Below, piece by piece: positions 37,461 to 48,285 of a stretch of 64,000 bases of DNA. The notes under the pieces are model-generated. The model ran no database searches and was not told the DNA's origin. It saw only the letters and a program-made list of their open reading frames with translations. How positions within the stretch are numbered: position 1 is the stretch's first letter; each line of letters starts with the position of its first letter. The DNA lies in the NCBI RefSeq assembly GCF_000346465.2, contig NC_034014.1, positions 26,607,600-26,671,599 of the forward strand, in the 5' to 3' direction. Made by a program: the position numbers and the translations under genes. The stretch is from Prunus persica. Taxonomy: Eukaryota > Streptophyta > Magnoliopsida > Rosales > Rosaceae.

Positions 37461-39855
37461 ATGTCTGCTAGCGAGTCGTCCTTCGGCAGTGAGCCCAATG
37501 CATTCGATGAGGAGTTGTCATCGGGCTGGGACACATACAGCGGGGCTGCGAGCCTCGAAGCCGAGGGTGGAGAGGACACCGATGTTGAGATAATCGGTGA
37601 GGAGGTGAACTCCGTTCCCACCCACGGCATCGGCAAGGGACTTATGACGGGGCAACCGCTTCCCTTGGCCGCGGTCTATAAGGATGGTACCCGCTTCGGT
37701 ACCTTTGAACATCAGCCGGAGGCTTCCACCTTCCGGTCATGATGAAGGCGTTGCTGGTCCCTCTCGGCCAAGGGTGACGATCATCCACCGGGAGCGGTCT
37801 AGGATACCGGTGGGTGTGCCGAAGAAGACCCCGTTCGGGGTCGATTACTTGGAGCCCAACAAGATTACCGAATGGGAGCTGGAGAAGATTAGGGCCGAGT
37901 ACCTCATCCCGGACTCGGTGAAGATGAGGATTCCGAGCCCTACCGAGTCCCTCAGCGACCCTGGGGATGGTGAGGTCACCTTCTTCACCGATGTGCTTCT
38001 GCAAGGAGTTAGGTTGCCGTTGCAGCCTGCCGTGCAGAAGATACTCGCCCAGATAGGGTACGCTCCAGGCCAGTACAATCCCAACTTTTGGGTGGCCTTA
38101 ATGGGGGTGATAGCTGCGTTCGGGATTGCCGGGGAGGGGGAGCCCTCCTACGAGCAGTTCTCGTATCTGTACAGCATCACCAAATACAAGAGTGCCGATC
38201 ACGGCGGCTGGGTTCAGGCGAACTGCCTGAAGGCTTCCGAGCGGGGGCACTTTATCAGCTCGGTGCCGACTTCCCAGAAGTCGTGGAGGAATCGACAGGT
38301 GCAACTCTCCGGTGATTGGGAATCGCCATCGGGAGTACCCCCACGGTTTTCGGTACCCACGCTGTTTCAAATTGCCCGTAGGTTTCCGAGTTACCGATCG
38401 GTGGGCTGACCATTGCCTCTTTTCACTCTTATGTTATCTTGAACTAACTCTTGAACTCACTCTTTCTTCGGACAGGTAAACTCAAGCAGTCGAACCCTAA
38501 CCAGAGTGAAATTCGGCAGCTCGACAGAGTGAGGCTGAAGGTGCCTGCTGCCGAGCAAGTGTATCCGCGCTTCCTCTTCACCAACAATCTGATCAGAGCC
38601 GGCCTCGTCAACCCTGCCGAGAGTAAGTATACTATGCTCCCCCTTTCTTGTATTGTTTGTTTGTTTTTTTGTGCATGCCGACTGACCGATTGTTTTTGAC
38701 AAGTGACGGACGCAAGGAGAGCTGCCGAGGCCAAGAAGATGAACGAATCCTCCAGGAGGCGCCTTATGATGGGCCTGGAGGGCAAGAAGAAGAAAAAACA
38801 GCCCGTGGAATCTCCCGTTCGGCAGGCAACGGATCCCGAGGACGTGACCCTCGCGGAGCGCCTGCGACAGCTGGGCGCTGAGCCCGTCGCATGGCCGGCT
38901 GCCGATGCCCCTGCGCCGAGGCAGTCCGATGCCGATGCTGCTGCCTCCAGAGCTGCCGGGAAGCGACCGGTGACAGTGGACTTGGAAGCCTCGCCGGCTT
39001 CCAAGCGGAGCCGTCCGTCGGAGGCTTCGAGGGCCGTCCTTGTGGTGGAGGACGAGGACGGACCTACCGAGGCCGTCACCATTGCCTGCCCATCGAAGAC
39101 AGTGCAGTTCGTCAACCACATGATCCTCGGCTCTCAAATGGAGCTGCCGGAGATTGACGAACTGCCGAAGAAGCTTCTTCGGGAGCAGGCCGGACGCGCC
39201 TTCCGTCTTCAGGCTTCGGTAAGAATTCCTCCTTTTTTCGTCCGTCCTTTCCTTTTCTTTTTTGTGCTATGGGGCACCCTTCTGACTCTCTCTTTGTTTT
39301 GCGCAGGCGTCCATGGACATGTGGCTCTGCGTCAAGCGGGCCATCTCTGCTGCCGAGCGGGCGAAGAAAGCCTACGACGATGGCAGAGCCAAGGTTGCCG
39401 AAGCGGGCAAGGCACTCCAGGACCACGCCCAGCTGCTCAAGGAGAAAGAGGCTGCCGAACCGCAGGCTCTCGCATCGGAGGCGAAGGCGGAGGAGATGCG
39501 GGTGGCCTTGGAGGCAGCGCAGGCGGAGGCGAGGGATGCCGAGGCGGCTTCGGAGGCGGTTCAAGATGCCTTGGAGGAGTCTGAGCGGACCAAGGCTGCG
39601 GAGATCGAGGCTGCCGTTCGGTCAGCTATCCAGGGATACCGCTCGTCTGAAGAGTTCACTGCCCTACTAGACGGGGAAGTTGGCTCGGAGATGGCGGACC
39701 TGCTGTACCGATTCAAACGGTACAACCCTGGGCAGAAGCTGAACCTGAACTTTGCTGCCGATCCTCCTCCCCTTGCAGAGGGAATAACCGAGGAAATGAT
39801 CGAGGAATATGAAGGGGAGGACGCTGCCGAGGCCGCCGCCGGTGATGAAGCTTGA
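37461..39855 (+). pseudogene. Antisense additional ORF, copy 2, full length with one frameshift
   Basis: Exons 37461-38377, 38476-38632, 38704-39218 and 39307-39855, with the same intron positions as copy 1. The C-terminus is complete here: a coiled coil with KVAEAGKALQDHAQLLKEK, then an acidic tail ending EEYEGEDAAEAAAGDEA and TGA at 39853-39855. A single extra T at about 37731 (accttccgg against acctccgg in copy 1) breaks exon 1 after about 90 codons. Similarity to copy 1 covers 37358-39748. It lies directly beyond the integrase end on the opposite strand, the usual place for Tat additional ORFs. The leader promoter and TATA box of copy 1 are absent upstream, replaced by filler. Confidence 0.8.
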
Positions 39856-40342
39856 GGGCATTTTATTTCTTTTGTACTTGTAACTTGAGTTTTTAGTTTT
39901 CCTTTTATTCCGAACACATTAGTGCCGAGGGCATCCTTTAATTTGAATTTAAGCTCTTTTCTTATCCAATTGTCTGAGCAATTTTATCCAAGTGTGTTTT
40001 GAATATGTTATAGTTGCCGATTGTTCTATAACATACGATAATTGTGGTAGGCTAATTGCCGATCGAACACCGCTTATTGCCGTAGGCTAATAAAGACGTT
40101 GTCGAATGTTAACCTCGAATTTGACAAGTCCCGATGGGATCTGTATGGTAAAACCTCGAAAATCATTTATTGCCGTAGGCTAATATAGATGCCGTAGGAC
40201 GTTAACTTAACACTATAAACAGCCGTGGGCTAGTTAGAACAATCAAAGAGAGGCTGAAGGAATAGTGCCGAAGACTTTCTATTAATTTCAGTTGGACAAA
40301 TACATTGTGAGCGGTTACAGTTCGGACGTGCCGTAGGCTAGG
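39856..40342. other. Spacer between antisense ORF and integrase with gccgtaggcta repeats
   Basis: A non-coding stretch where the transcripts from the two strands would converge. The word gccgtaggcta or close variants occurs at about 40079, 40172, 40189, 40223 and 40331; two longer copies (ttattgccgtaggctaata) are 93 bp apart. Confidence 0.6.
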
Positions 40343-41866
40343 TCACTTGTAATAGTATTTGAGATGTTCCACGTTCCAAGGATGGCCGAGGGTCTTGCCG
40401 TTGGAGTCTCTTAGTCGGTAGGTTCCTGAACGAAGGATACCGATGATCTCATAGGGTCCTTCCCAGGAAGGTCCGAGGGTTCCCTCCGTGGCATCTTTGG
40501 TTGCTAGCGATACTTTGCGCATGACCCAGTCTCCGATTCGGAATGAGCGGTGTCTGACTCTGGAGTCGTAATACCGAGAGACACGTTGTTTGTAGGCTTC
40601 ATTCCGAAGGTTGGCATGTGCCCGGTGCTCTTCGAGTAGGTCAAGGCTCAGAGAGATGACTTCTTCGTTCGGCTTTGGTGCGAAGCTTTCCGTTCGGTAG
40701 GAAGGTTCGCCAATTTCCACAGGCACCACAACTTCCGAACCGAAAGCTAGGGAAAAAGGTGTTTCACCAGTGGACGTTCGGTAAGACGTCCGAATGGCCC
40801 ACAGTGCTTCGGGAAGCTTTTCCGGCCAGGCTCCCTTGGCCTTGTCCAGTTGCCGTTTCAGTAGCTTCTTCACTATTTTGTTTATTGCTTCGACTTGACC
40901 GTTCGACTGGGGATGGGCTGGTGATGCGAAAAACAAGTTGATTTTCAGGCGGGTGCAGAATTGCCTGAAGAGTTCCGTATCGAATTGTCTGCCGTTATCG
41001 GTAATGATTGCATATGGGATACCGAATCTGCAGCAAATGTGAGTCCAGACGAAATTCTCCATCTTTGCTGCCGTTATGGTTGCTAGAGGTTCGGCTTCCA
41101 CCCATTTGGTGAAGTAGTCGACGGCAACCACTGCATATTTTACCTGCCCCTTGCCTTGCGGCATTGGGCCGATCAGGTCTAGTCCCCATTGTGCGAAAAG
41201 CCAAGGGCTTACAATCGGCGTCAGAGGTTCGACAGGGATATGCGGGACGTTACCGAAACGTTGGCATTTATCACATCTCTTTACTAGTGAATTAGCGTCC
41301 CGATGCATGGTCGGCAAAAAGTATCCATGCCGAAAGGCTTTGTAGGCAAGGGACCGGGACCCGGAATGGTCGCCACACACACCGTTATGAATCTCCCGAA
41401 GGACGTAGTCCCCCTGTTCTGCCGTAAGGCATTTGAGATATGGGGTGGTGTAGCCACGCTTGTAAAGCACATTGTTGATGACAGTGTACCTTGCTGATCG
41501 GTATCTAAACTTCCGGGCCTGGGCCTTATCTTCAGGAAGGGTGCCGTTCGTCAGATACAAGTAGATATGAGACATCCACGTATCCTCATACCGTACGGTA
41601 CACGTTTCGGAGGCTACCGTGCTCGGTTGAGCAAGAATCTCCACCGGCACCTTTCTTCCGACCTTGTCGTTTATCGCCGAAGCCAGGCGTGCCAGTGCAT
41701 CGGCATGGCTGTTTTCGCCTCTGGGGATCTGTTTGATCTCGTAGGCTTGGAAGCTTTGGAGTAGCCGATGGGCGGTTGAAAGGTAGGCGTACATGGAGGC
41801 ATCCTTGGCGGCGAAGTCTGCCGTTACCTGGTTCACGATGAGCTGGGAGTCGCTGTGAATTCTAAT
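40343..41866 (-). pseudogene. Retrotransposon integrase
   Basis: It shows an H2C2 zinc-binding region (H..H in IHNGVCGDHSGS, C..C in CDKCQRFGN), the catalytic core with D in AVDYFTKWVEA, D in IITDNGRQFD and E in NGQVEAINK, and a C-terminal GPYEI..GTYRL segment. It ends in TAA at 40343-40345. The integrase frame is intact for 497 codons after an in-frame TAA at 41869-41867 that separates it from RNase H. Integration into host DNA is the family function. It cannot be produced as part of the normal polyprotein because of the upstream breaks. Confidence 0.9.
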
Positions 41867-42535
41867 TTATTTTGCATTCATGCTCTTGGCTAACCGAAGG
41901 CCGGCCAAGAGAGCCTCATATTCTACTTCGTTATTGGAGGTTCGGAAGTCGAATCGAAGGGCGTACTCGATCTTAAGTCCGTCTGGTGTTGTCAGTACCA
42001 GGCCTGCTCCGCATCCTTGTTGGTTTGCCGAGCCATCGACGTGCAGACCCCATACGGGAGTTGAGGTGTCGAAGCGTTCGGCGTCTAGCTCAACCGGCAA
42101 TCCGGTCTCGGTCACTGCCTCGGGAGTCGACTGTGCTGTTGATGGGGTAAGCTCGGAGATAAAATCGGCAATAGCCTGGCCCTTTTCGGCGGGCCTCGGA
42201 ACGAACTGTATGTCGAATTATCCGAGTTCGATCGCCCACTTGATCAATCGGCCAGAAATTTCTGGTTTCTGGAGCACTTGCCGGAGCGGTTGGTTGGTAA
42301 GGACTTTGATTCCGTGCGCCTGAAAGTATGGCCGAAGTCTTCTTGCCGAGACAACAAGGGCTAGTGCAAGCTGCTCTAATGGGGGATACCGAAGTTCAGC
42401 ACTCTGGAGTGCCTTACTGACATAGAAAATCGGTAACTCGGCCTTTTTCGGTTTTCGTATCAATACTGAACTGACGGCAGTGCTAGATACCGAAAGGTAT
42501 AGGTAGAGAATTTCCCCGGGCAGTGGTTTTGACAA
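41867..42535 (-). pseudogene. RNase H region of pol, broken
   Basis: The first part (42535-42218) is the tether/connection region (ELPIFYVSKAL, RLRPYFQAHGIKVLTNQPL). After an in-frame TAA at 42220-42218 comes an RNase H domain, starting WGLHVDGSANQQGCGAGLVL with the first catalytic aspartate, and SNNEVEYEALLAGL with the glutamate. The frame is shifted relative to the reverse transcriptase (single-base loss near 42535). Confidence 0.85.
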
Positions 42536-43242
42536 CAGGGGGCTTTGCTCATGTAGTTCTTTAAGTCTTGAAATGCCTTATCGCATTCGGCAGTCCATAT
42601 GATATTATGTTTGCTCCCTTTCAAGGCTTTAAAGAACGGTACACATTTATCAGTAGCTTTTGATATGAAGCGGGTCAAGGCGGCCACGCGTCCGGTAAGG
42701 CTTTGAATGTCCTTCGTCGTCTTCGGCCTCTCCATATCGATGATTGCTTTTATTTTCTCGGGATTCGCTTCGATCCCCCTTTGACTGATCATGAATCCAA
42801 GGAATTTCCCGGAAGATACACCGAAGGCGCATTTCTTCGGGTTCAGTCTCATCCGGTAGTCTTTCAGTATGCCGAACATGATGGATAAATTGTGCAGGTG
42901 TTCTTCGGCAGTTCTGCTTTTTACTAACATGTCATCAACGTAAACCTCCATGATGTTGCCGATGTATCCGGCGAACATTTTGTTGACAAGCCTTTGATAT
43001 GTTGCCCCCGCGTTTTTCAGACCGAACGGCATGACATTGTAACAGTACAGACCTTTGTCTGTTATGAATGCGGTGTGTTCGCTATCGGGAGGGTGCATGA
43101 ATATCTGATTGTAGCCGGAATAGGCGTCCATGAAGCTCAGCAGTTCGTGGCCGGCAGTGGCGTCCACAAGCTGGTCTATCCGTGGTAACGGAAAGCTGTC
43201 CTTCGGGCAGGCCTTGTTGAGATCGGTATAGTCTTGGCACAT
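42460..43242 (-). pseudogene. Reverse transcriptase core
   Basis: It contains CQDYTDLNKACPKDSFPLPR, then FMDAYSGYNQI and the catalytic YVDDMLVKS box with both aspartates. The start is cut from the preceding pol frame by a TGA at 43245-43243, and the end runs into a frameshift at about 42535. It is otherwise in the same frame as gag and protease. Confidence 0.9.
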
Positions 43243-44274
43243 TCACCACCCGCCTGTGGCCTTTCTCACCATCACAGAATTTGCCAGCCATACCGGATAC
43301 GTTGCCTCCCGGATGAAGCCGATGGTTTGGAGTTTATCGACCTCTGTACGCATGGCCTCGTATCGTTCGGCATCGTACGATCGGCGCTTCTGCCTTACGG
43401 GCTTATAAGCGGGGGAAATGCTGAGTTTATGGCTGATGACCTCTGGGGCGATGCCAGGCATATCCTCGTAAGACCATGCAAACACTTCCGAATGGTGCCG
43501 CAAGAAATCTATGAATTGCGTTCGGAGGTCCGCAGTGAGTCTTGTGCCGATCCTAACCTGTCGATCGGGCTGTTCATCGCTTAAGGTTACCGTCTCCAAC
43601 TCCTCGGCGGGTTGTGTGTGGGGGGTCGGGGACTCATCTCTTGGGTCGTCAACCGGTCCCATGCCGTTCGGTAACCCCTGCACAGACATGGTTTCGTTGG
43701 GGAGTTTGAAAGAGGTTGCCTTGAGAGCCGTGGCGTAGCAAGTCCGCGCACTTAACTGGTTTCCGCGGACAGCTCCCGTGCCATTCGGGGTTGGGAATTT
43801 CATCAATAGCATGTGGGGCGAAAGATGCGCCTTAATCCTCGTAAGTGCCGTTCGGCCAACGATGACGTTGTACGCTGTCGGGCAGTCAACGATGAGGAAC
43901 TGATCGTATGTCGTCGTTTTTCTTGGCGCTGTGCCAAATGTAATTGGCAGTTTTACACTACCGATCGGTTGGACCAGGTCCCTAGAGAAGCTTAACAGAG
44001 GTGTCAATTACCGGTTGACTTGGTTGTCATTTAGTCCCATCTCTCTGAAAGCTTCGGCAAAGATCACGCTCACGGAACTGCCGGTATCGATCAGTACTCG
44101 CCCTACATCGTAGTCGGCAATTTCAGCTCGGATGATCATCGGGTCGTCGTGGGGATAGAGGACTCCGTCTTCCTCCTCCTCGCAAAATGTGATCGGTTCC
44201 CAATGAACCTTTGGTACTTCCTGGTGCCGATTCACCTCTATACTGAATACCTGAGGGAACTGTGCGGCGCGCAC
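43243..44274 (-). pseudogene. Aspartic protease and start of reverse transcriptase
   Basis: The retropepsin motif VLIDTGSSVSVIF lies near 44100-44060, followed by FLIVDCPTAYNVIVGRTAL, the second conserved block. The distal part enters the reverse transcriptase N-terminus (EVDKLQTIGFIREATYPVW). An in-frame TAA at 44010-44008 splits the protease. The frame is the same as gag, so gag and pol formed one ORF in the ancestor. Confidence 0.85.
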
Positions 44275-44277
44275 GTA

Positions 44278-46116
44278 CTACTTCATCGAACGGTTGCTCA
44301 TTCCCGCAATGGTAGTGCTTATCATGTTTATCTGCCGAGTTGGGTTCGGCACTGGTGCCGGCAGTTGCCGGGCGATATACTGATCTAGCCTCCCCTCTCT
44401 GATCAGCCGTTCCACAATCTTTCTCAGGCTTATACAATCTTCCGTATTGTGGCTGTTGTGCTGATGGTATCGGCAGAATTTACCGGTCTCCCGGTTGTCT
44501 TGCCGATTGGGTCTTCGCAGATTCGGTTTGGGTATTATTTCTTGTTCGTTCATCAGAACGGCCTCATAGGTGGTATTCAATAGGGTAAAGACCTCGTTGC
44601 CGTGGTCTCGATTAGGTAAGGGTCCTCGGTTGTCGTTGCGACCATACCGCCCTTTACCCTTCTTCGGCTGGTCCCTTCGATCCGCACGGTTGTCTTTCCT
44701 CTTATGGTCTGCCAAATATGAGTCGACCCTCTCGTAGGATGGCGTCTTCGCCGGATAAGCACTTGGTTCTGTATCCTCTCGGCGTGCCGAAACACTGGGT
44801 TTCGAGTTGAAGTACTCGGCCTTGGCGTGGACTGCTGCCTGCTTCATCAGCTCGTCATATGTGCGCCAGTTGCTGCTGTGTACCAGGTATCGGAAGTGCG
44901 AGGACCGAAGGCCACTCTTGAAGGCGCCGGCTGCCCTATCGTCTGTTTCCGGACACCTCGAGTATTCGTGACTGAAGCGCGCCGCGTACTCTCTCAACGG
45001 TTCGTCCTCCCTTTGCCGAATCGTGTACAGATCATCGGCGGAGTAAAGACGGTCCGTTTGGATCATGAAGTGATTGAGGAAAATTTATTTCAGCTCGTCA
45101 AAAGAGTCTACTGTTTCCAGTTCCAACCGGTAGAACCAGTTCAGGGCTGCCTCGGTAAGGGAAAATGGGAATAGCAGGCACTGCCCCTCATTGCTCAGGC
45201 CCTTGCATCCAATGGCGGACTGAAATGAATGAAGGTGGGTTAAGAGGTCCTCGGTTCCGGTATAGAACGGTATACGCAGTTGCTGCACTTCCCTATCCTG
45301 CCGAGAACGCCGGATGCGTCTGGTGAATGGTCCGGGCCGAAGCTTTCCCCATTCCGGTTCTTGGGAGCGAGCTTTGTCGTTTTCCATTTTCTGGACTTTC
45401 TGAAAAAGGAGTCGGACAACAGGGTCCCGGCTTGGGATTTCCTCGGAACCATAGTCTTCCGAGCGTCTTCGCGGGCTCACTGAATTATCCCACGAATACC
45501 TAGGCGTTGCCGAACGGTAGGTTGACGCTTGTGTCTTGGAAGGGATGTATTCGGATGCCGATTCTTCCGTGGAGTCCAGTCATCTGACCCTTCGAATAGG
45601 CAACTTGCTTCCTAAGACGTTCATCCGAGATTCCCTTAGTCGGGCGTTAACCCTGATCGGAGACCTCTGTCTCTCTGCCTCCCGATCGTTAAGCCGATGT
45701 CGGCAATCAGAGTAGACCTTCTTAGGGACATGTGGTTTGTCCCGGGGTGTCGGCACCACCAACTGTTTGGAAGTCGCGGGCGTTGCCCTCGCTACCTTTC
45801 CGTATTTCCTCTTCCTATGAGGGGTCTGCAAGCTCTGGGAAGAGTGAGTTGTCTGGATGTTCTGCGTGTGCTGCTGGTGCAGCAGCTGTTGGGTTTCATC
45901 CACCTTGGACGAGAGGAGGTGGTTGTGTTCCTGAAGCCTTGCCATGTCCTTCCGTAGGGACGCGATTTGGACTACCAGCTCGGCTTCGGCGGTTGTTTGG
46001 GTTAAGGGGGCGTTTCCGAAGGGAGTGCATGGGGGTAGCGCTGGGCTAGCTCCAATTTGCCTTCCGAACGGCACCCCTTCCTCTGATAGGAAAGTGGGTA
46101 CTGAAGTGGTCCCCAT
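44278..46116 (-). pseudogene. Retrotransposon gag, with in-frame stops
   Basis: It starts at ATG 46116, close behind the primer-binding region. It has a coiled-coil N-terminus (RLQEHNHLLSSKVDETQQLL), basic middle, the retrotransposon gag core (QLRIPFYTGTEDLLTHLHSF, LTEAALNWFYRL, EPLREYAARFSHE), and a zinc-knuckle-like CRYHQHNSHNTEDC at the end. In-frame stops occur at 45582-45580 (TGA), 45087-45085 (TAA) and 44280-44278 (TAG), all within one otherwise continuous frame leading into protease. Confidence 0.9.
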
Positions 46117-46150
46117 GTGTCTAGGGGATAGTGGGTTGATGATTTTTATT

Positions 46151-46175
46151 TCGTTTCCCACAGACGGTGCCAAAC
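46151..46175 (-). other. Primer-binding region next to 5' LTR
   Basis: Directly inside the 5' LTR, read on the minus strand, is TTTGGCACCGTCTGTGGGAA, the usual position and type of the plant Gypsy primer-binding site. I cannot assign the tRNA. Confidence 0.6.
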
Positions 46176-46634
46176 TGTTGATGCGAAAAAGTGGTTTTAC
46201 ACGTGGCTCGCCCAACTTAGGGATATTATGTCTTCGGAAGGGAATTTGCCTTCGGAAGATTAAGTTCCTACAAAAGGACACGTTCGGTAAGACCTTGGGA
46301 TACCGGTGTGGTACCGGCCGAAGGCTCTCCGATGCTTAAGTAAGTACGGATTTAGTAAATATCAGATTACAGATCAAGCGGTAGCGTACCGTTGATTTCT
46401 CCCCCTTCCTTTTGGGGATAGGGGTCCTCTTATATAGGCCTTGGGAGGCGTGCACTATGCTCATATTTCTGATGTGGGACTGTAGAAGCGGATTGTGAGC
46501 ATGACACGTGTCCTAGGGCAAAAGAGTCAAGATGTATAGCTTCGGTAGGGTACATGCCGAAGGATTTATTGTGATAAATATCGATTCCGTCCACGTGTTT
46601 GGCAATCACAGGTTGTTTATTTCCGGCATAAACA
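46176..46634 (-). repeat. 5' LTR of the Tat-like element
   Basis: 459 bp with TG..CA ends (minus strand TGTTTATGCC at 46634 to CATCAACA at 46176). It carries ACGT-core boxes gacacgtgtc (46503-46512) and ccacgtgt (46591-46598) in U3, upstream of the TATA box, plus acacgtgg near 46199. Confidence 0.92.
46425..46437 (-). promoter_or_regulatory. TATA box of the 5' LTR
   Basis: The minus strand reads CTATATAAGAGGA, a strong TATA consensus, about 200 bp from the LTR start and 310 bp before gag ATG. The U3/R boundary would be about 30 bp further (about 46400). Confidence 0.7.
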
Positions 46635-46639
46635 GGGGA

Positions 46640-47690
46640 CATAGCTCTCCCGGATTGCAATGCAACGAGGTCGTTTTGCTGCATGTAGGCTGAGAGAGCC
46701 AGCCAGCCATAAATAAACCACTAACAGGTATTAATTCGAATAAAAAGGCATTGGGGTCTACAAGAATCAAGCTGAAGTGGACATAGATAAGTGCCGTCCT
46801 CCTTGTTCACTCACTCACTCACTCACTCTCTCTCTCTCTCTCTCTCTGCATACAAAGAAAGAAAGGTGAAAGGTTGACCTACAAGTCTTTACAATTTTAT
46901 ACACATACACACAACATTTATAATAAACTTTGCCATCACCTTTTCGATACCCAGCTTTTTCTCCATTGCTTTTTGTGCATCACACACCGAAAGAAAGAGA
47001 AACTTGGCCCAGCTAGCACGTATGTGTATTAAAAAAATAAAAAATAAAAAATCCCAACCATTGGGGTCTCATTCTGCAGCCCCTACATTGTTGGGGTTCA
47101 TGCATAAAACCAACTCCGAGTGTGAGAATTTATAAAGTGGAAGAAACGAAAAAAGATTACAAAAATTTTCACTCGTACAGTGCTTCACATGTTTTTGGAA
47201 CATTTAAAAATAAAAAGAAGAAGATGCCTATGAGTCATATTGCACTACCCCAATGCCTGCTGTTGTGTGTCCTTCATTTCTTAGTGTATTTTGACTAATA
47301 AACAAAGTGAAAGTTGAGATGTCAATGGTGCTAAATGCGAACAATTATAGGTTTGCTTAATTTTCTGACCGACACCAACTCATCTAATTATGTTGGTGAA
47401 ACGTCGACGAAGTTCCAAGTTAAAATCTCATGCTAGAAATTTTGACAACAGAAAAGTGCTTAGTGTACTATTAATTTTTTGCATTGATGCGTTTGTGCAG
47501 GTCAGTGGTGACGTTATCACACATCACCATGTTGAAGGATTTTCTTGGAGCCGTTTGAGGCGAAAAACTGGGATGATTGCCTATAACAAAGTAGTCTGTC
47601 GACCTATGTGTGGCAACAAAGCAGATTATGGTGTTGGTTTCATTGACTATTGACATCATTTGATTTGAACCCGTTCTTTGCATAGTATGC
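46640..47690. other. Gene-free flank of the retroelement with TCAC/TC microsatellite
   Basis: A (TCAC)n(TC)n microsatellite lies at about 46805-46847. The rest is AT-rich. An 87-codon open frame at 47390-47653 has no motif I recognise. No gene is supported. Confidence 0.45.
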
Positions 47691-48285
47691 ATCAGAAGTA
47701 ATTAATAGCAAATATAACAAGTAGAAAAAAGAAATAATAAAACGCCAAGGGATTCACATTTCAGTCAAAAAAATTTATTTGTAATGGGAATAACACTGTT
47801 TTGTTATTCATGACCAATAACACAATAATACGTGAAAAAATTATCTTACAAGTTAGAGTATTTGTAGTATTAAATTCGAAACTATGACACATTTCTTTCC
47901 CCCTTTTCAACTTTGATAAAAAGAAAAAAGAAATAATAAAACACAACTCCTGGACTCTTGTGTGTATACAATTTGTTGGGCCAAATTAAAAGGCCTGACT
48001 TTTTCATTTAAAAATAAAAATAAAAATTGCGTTCAATGGCCAGCAACTAGGAATTGGAACATTAATCACCCGCCAACACTCAACCGAATTGCAGAGAGCC
48101 AGTGAAAAAGTATTTCCAAACCCGTCAAAACAAACAGTCCTCAACCCTCAACTGTTCTTTTTCCTTCTTCAAATTTTCTTCAGTCTGCTCCTGTTGCTCA
48201 TATTTTTCTTTGGTTGGTAGAACGAATATTCCTGCGAGCTGTTGATTTTTCACATTGAACGCGGTAGAAATTAGAAAAGTAATAA
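47691..48285. repeat. Dispersed repeat copy B with gene-leader segment
   Basis: 47691-48045 matches the later part of copies A and C. Then, after a deletion of about 120 bp relative to A, 48043-48285 matches the gene-leader piece at 36567-36812 (gactaggaattggaacatt, gaacgaatattcc, ttagaaaa). It is more diverged than A and C are from each other. Confidence 0.8.

Larger units (their letters stand above)
31491..46634 (-). mobile_element. Ty3/Gypsy LTR retrotransposon, Tat-like, 15.1 kb
   Basis: It is bounded by 459-bp LTRs and a perfect 5-bp target duplication GGGGA (31486-31490 and 46635-46639). Order in the minus direction: 5' LTR, primer-binding region, gag, protease, reverse transcriptase, RNase H, integrase, then a region with an ORF on the opposite strand, then 3' LTR. 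Reverse transcriptase before integrase places it in Ty3/Gypsy. An antisense additional ORF between integrase and 3' LTR is a known feature of the Tat lineage. Unusual features are duplication of that ORF and a 2.4-kb filler between the copies. LTRs differ at 15 positions by my count (about 3%), so the insertion is not very recent. Coding regions are broken, so it is non-autonomous now. Confidence 0.9.

Noticed and set aside
47390..47653. 87-codon open frame with a cysteine pair near the end
   Set aside because: No recognised family, no clear splice or promoter context; left as unannotated.
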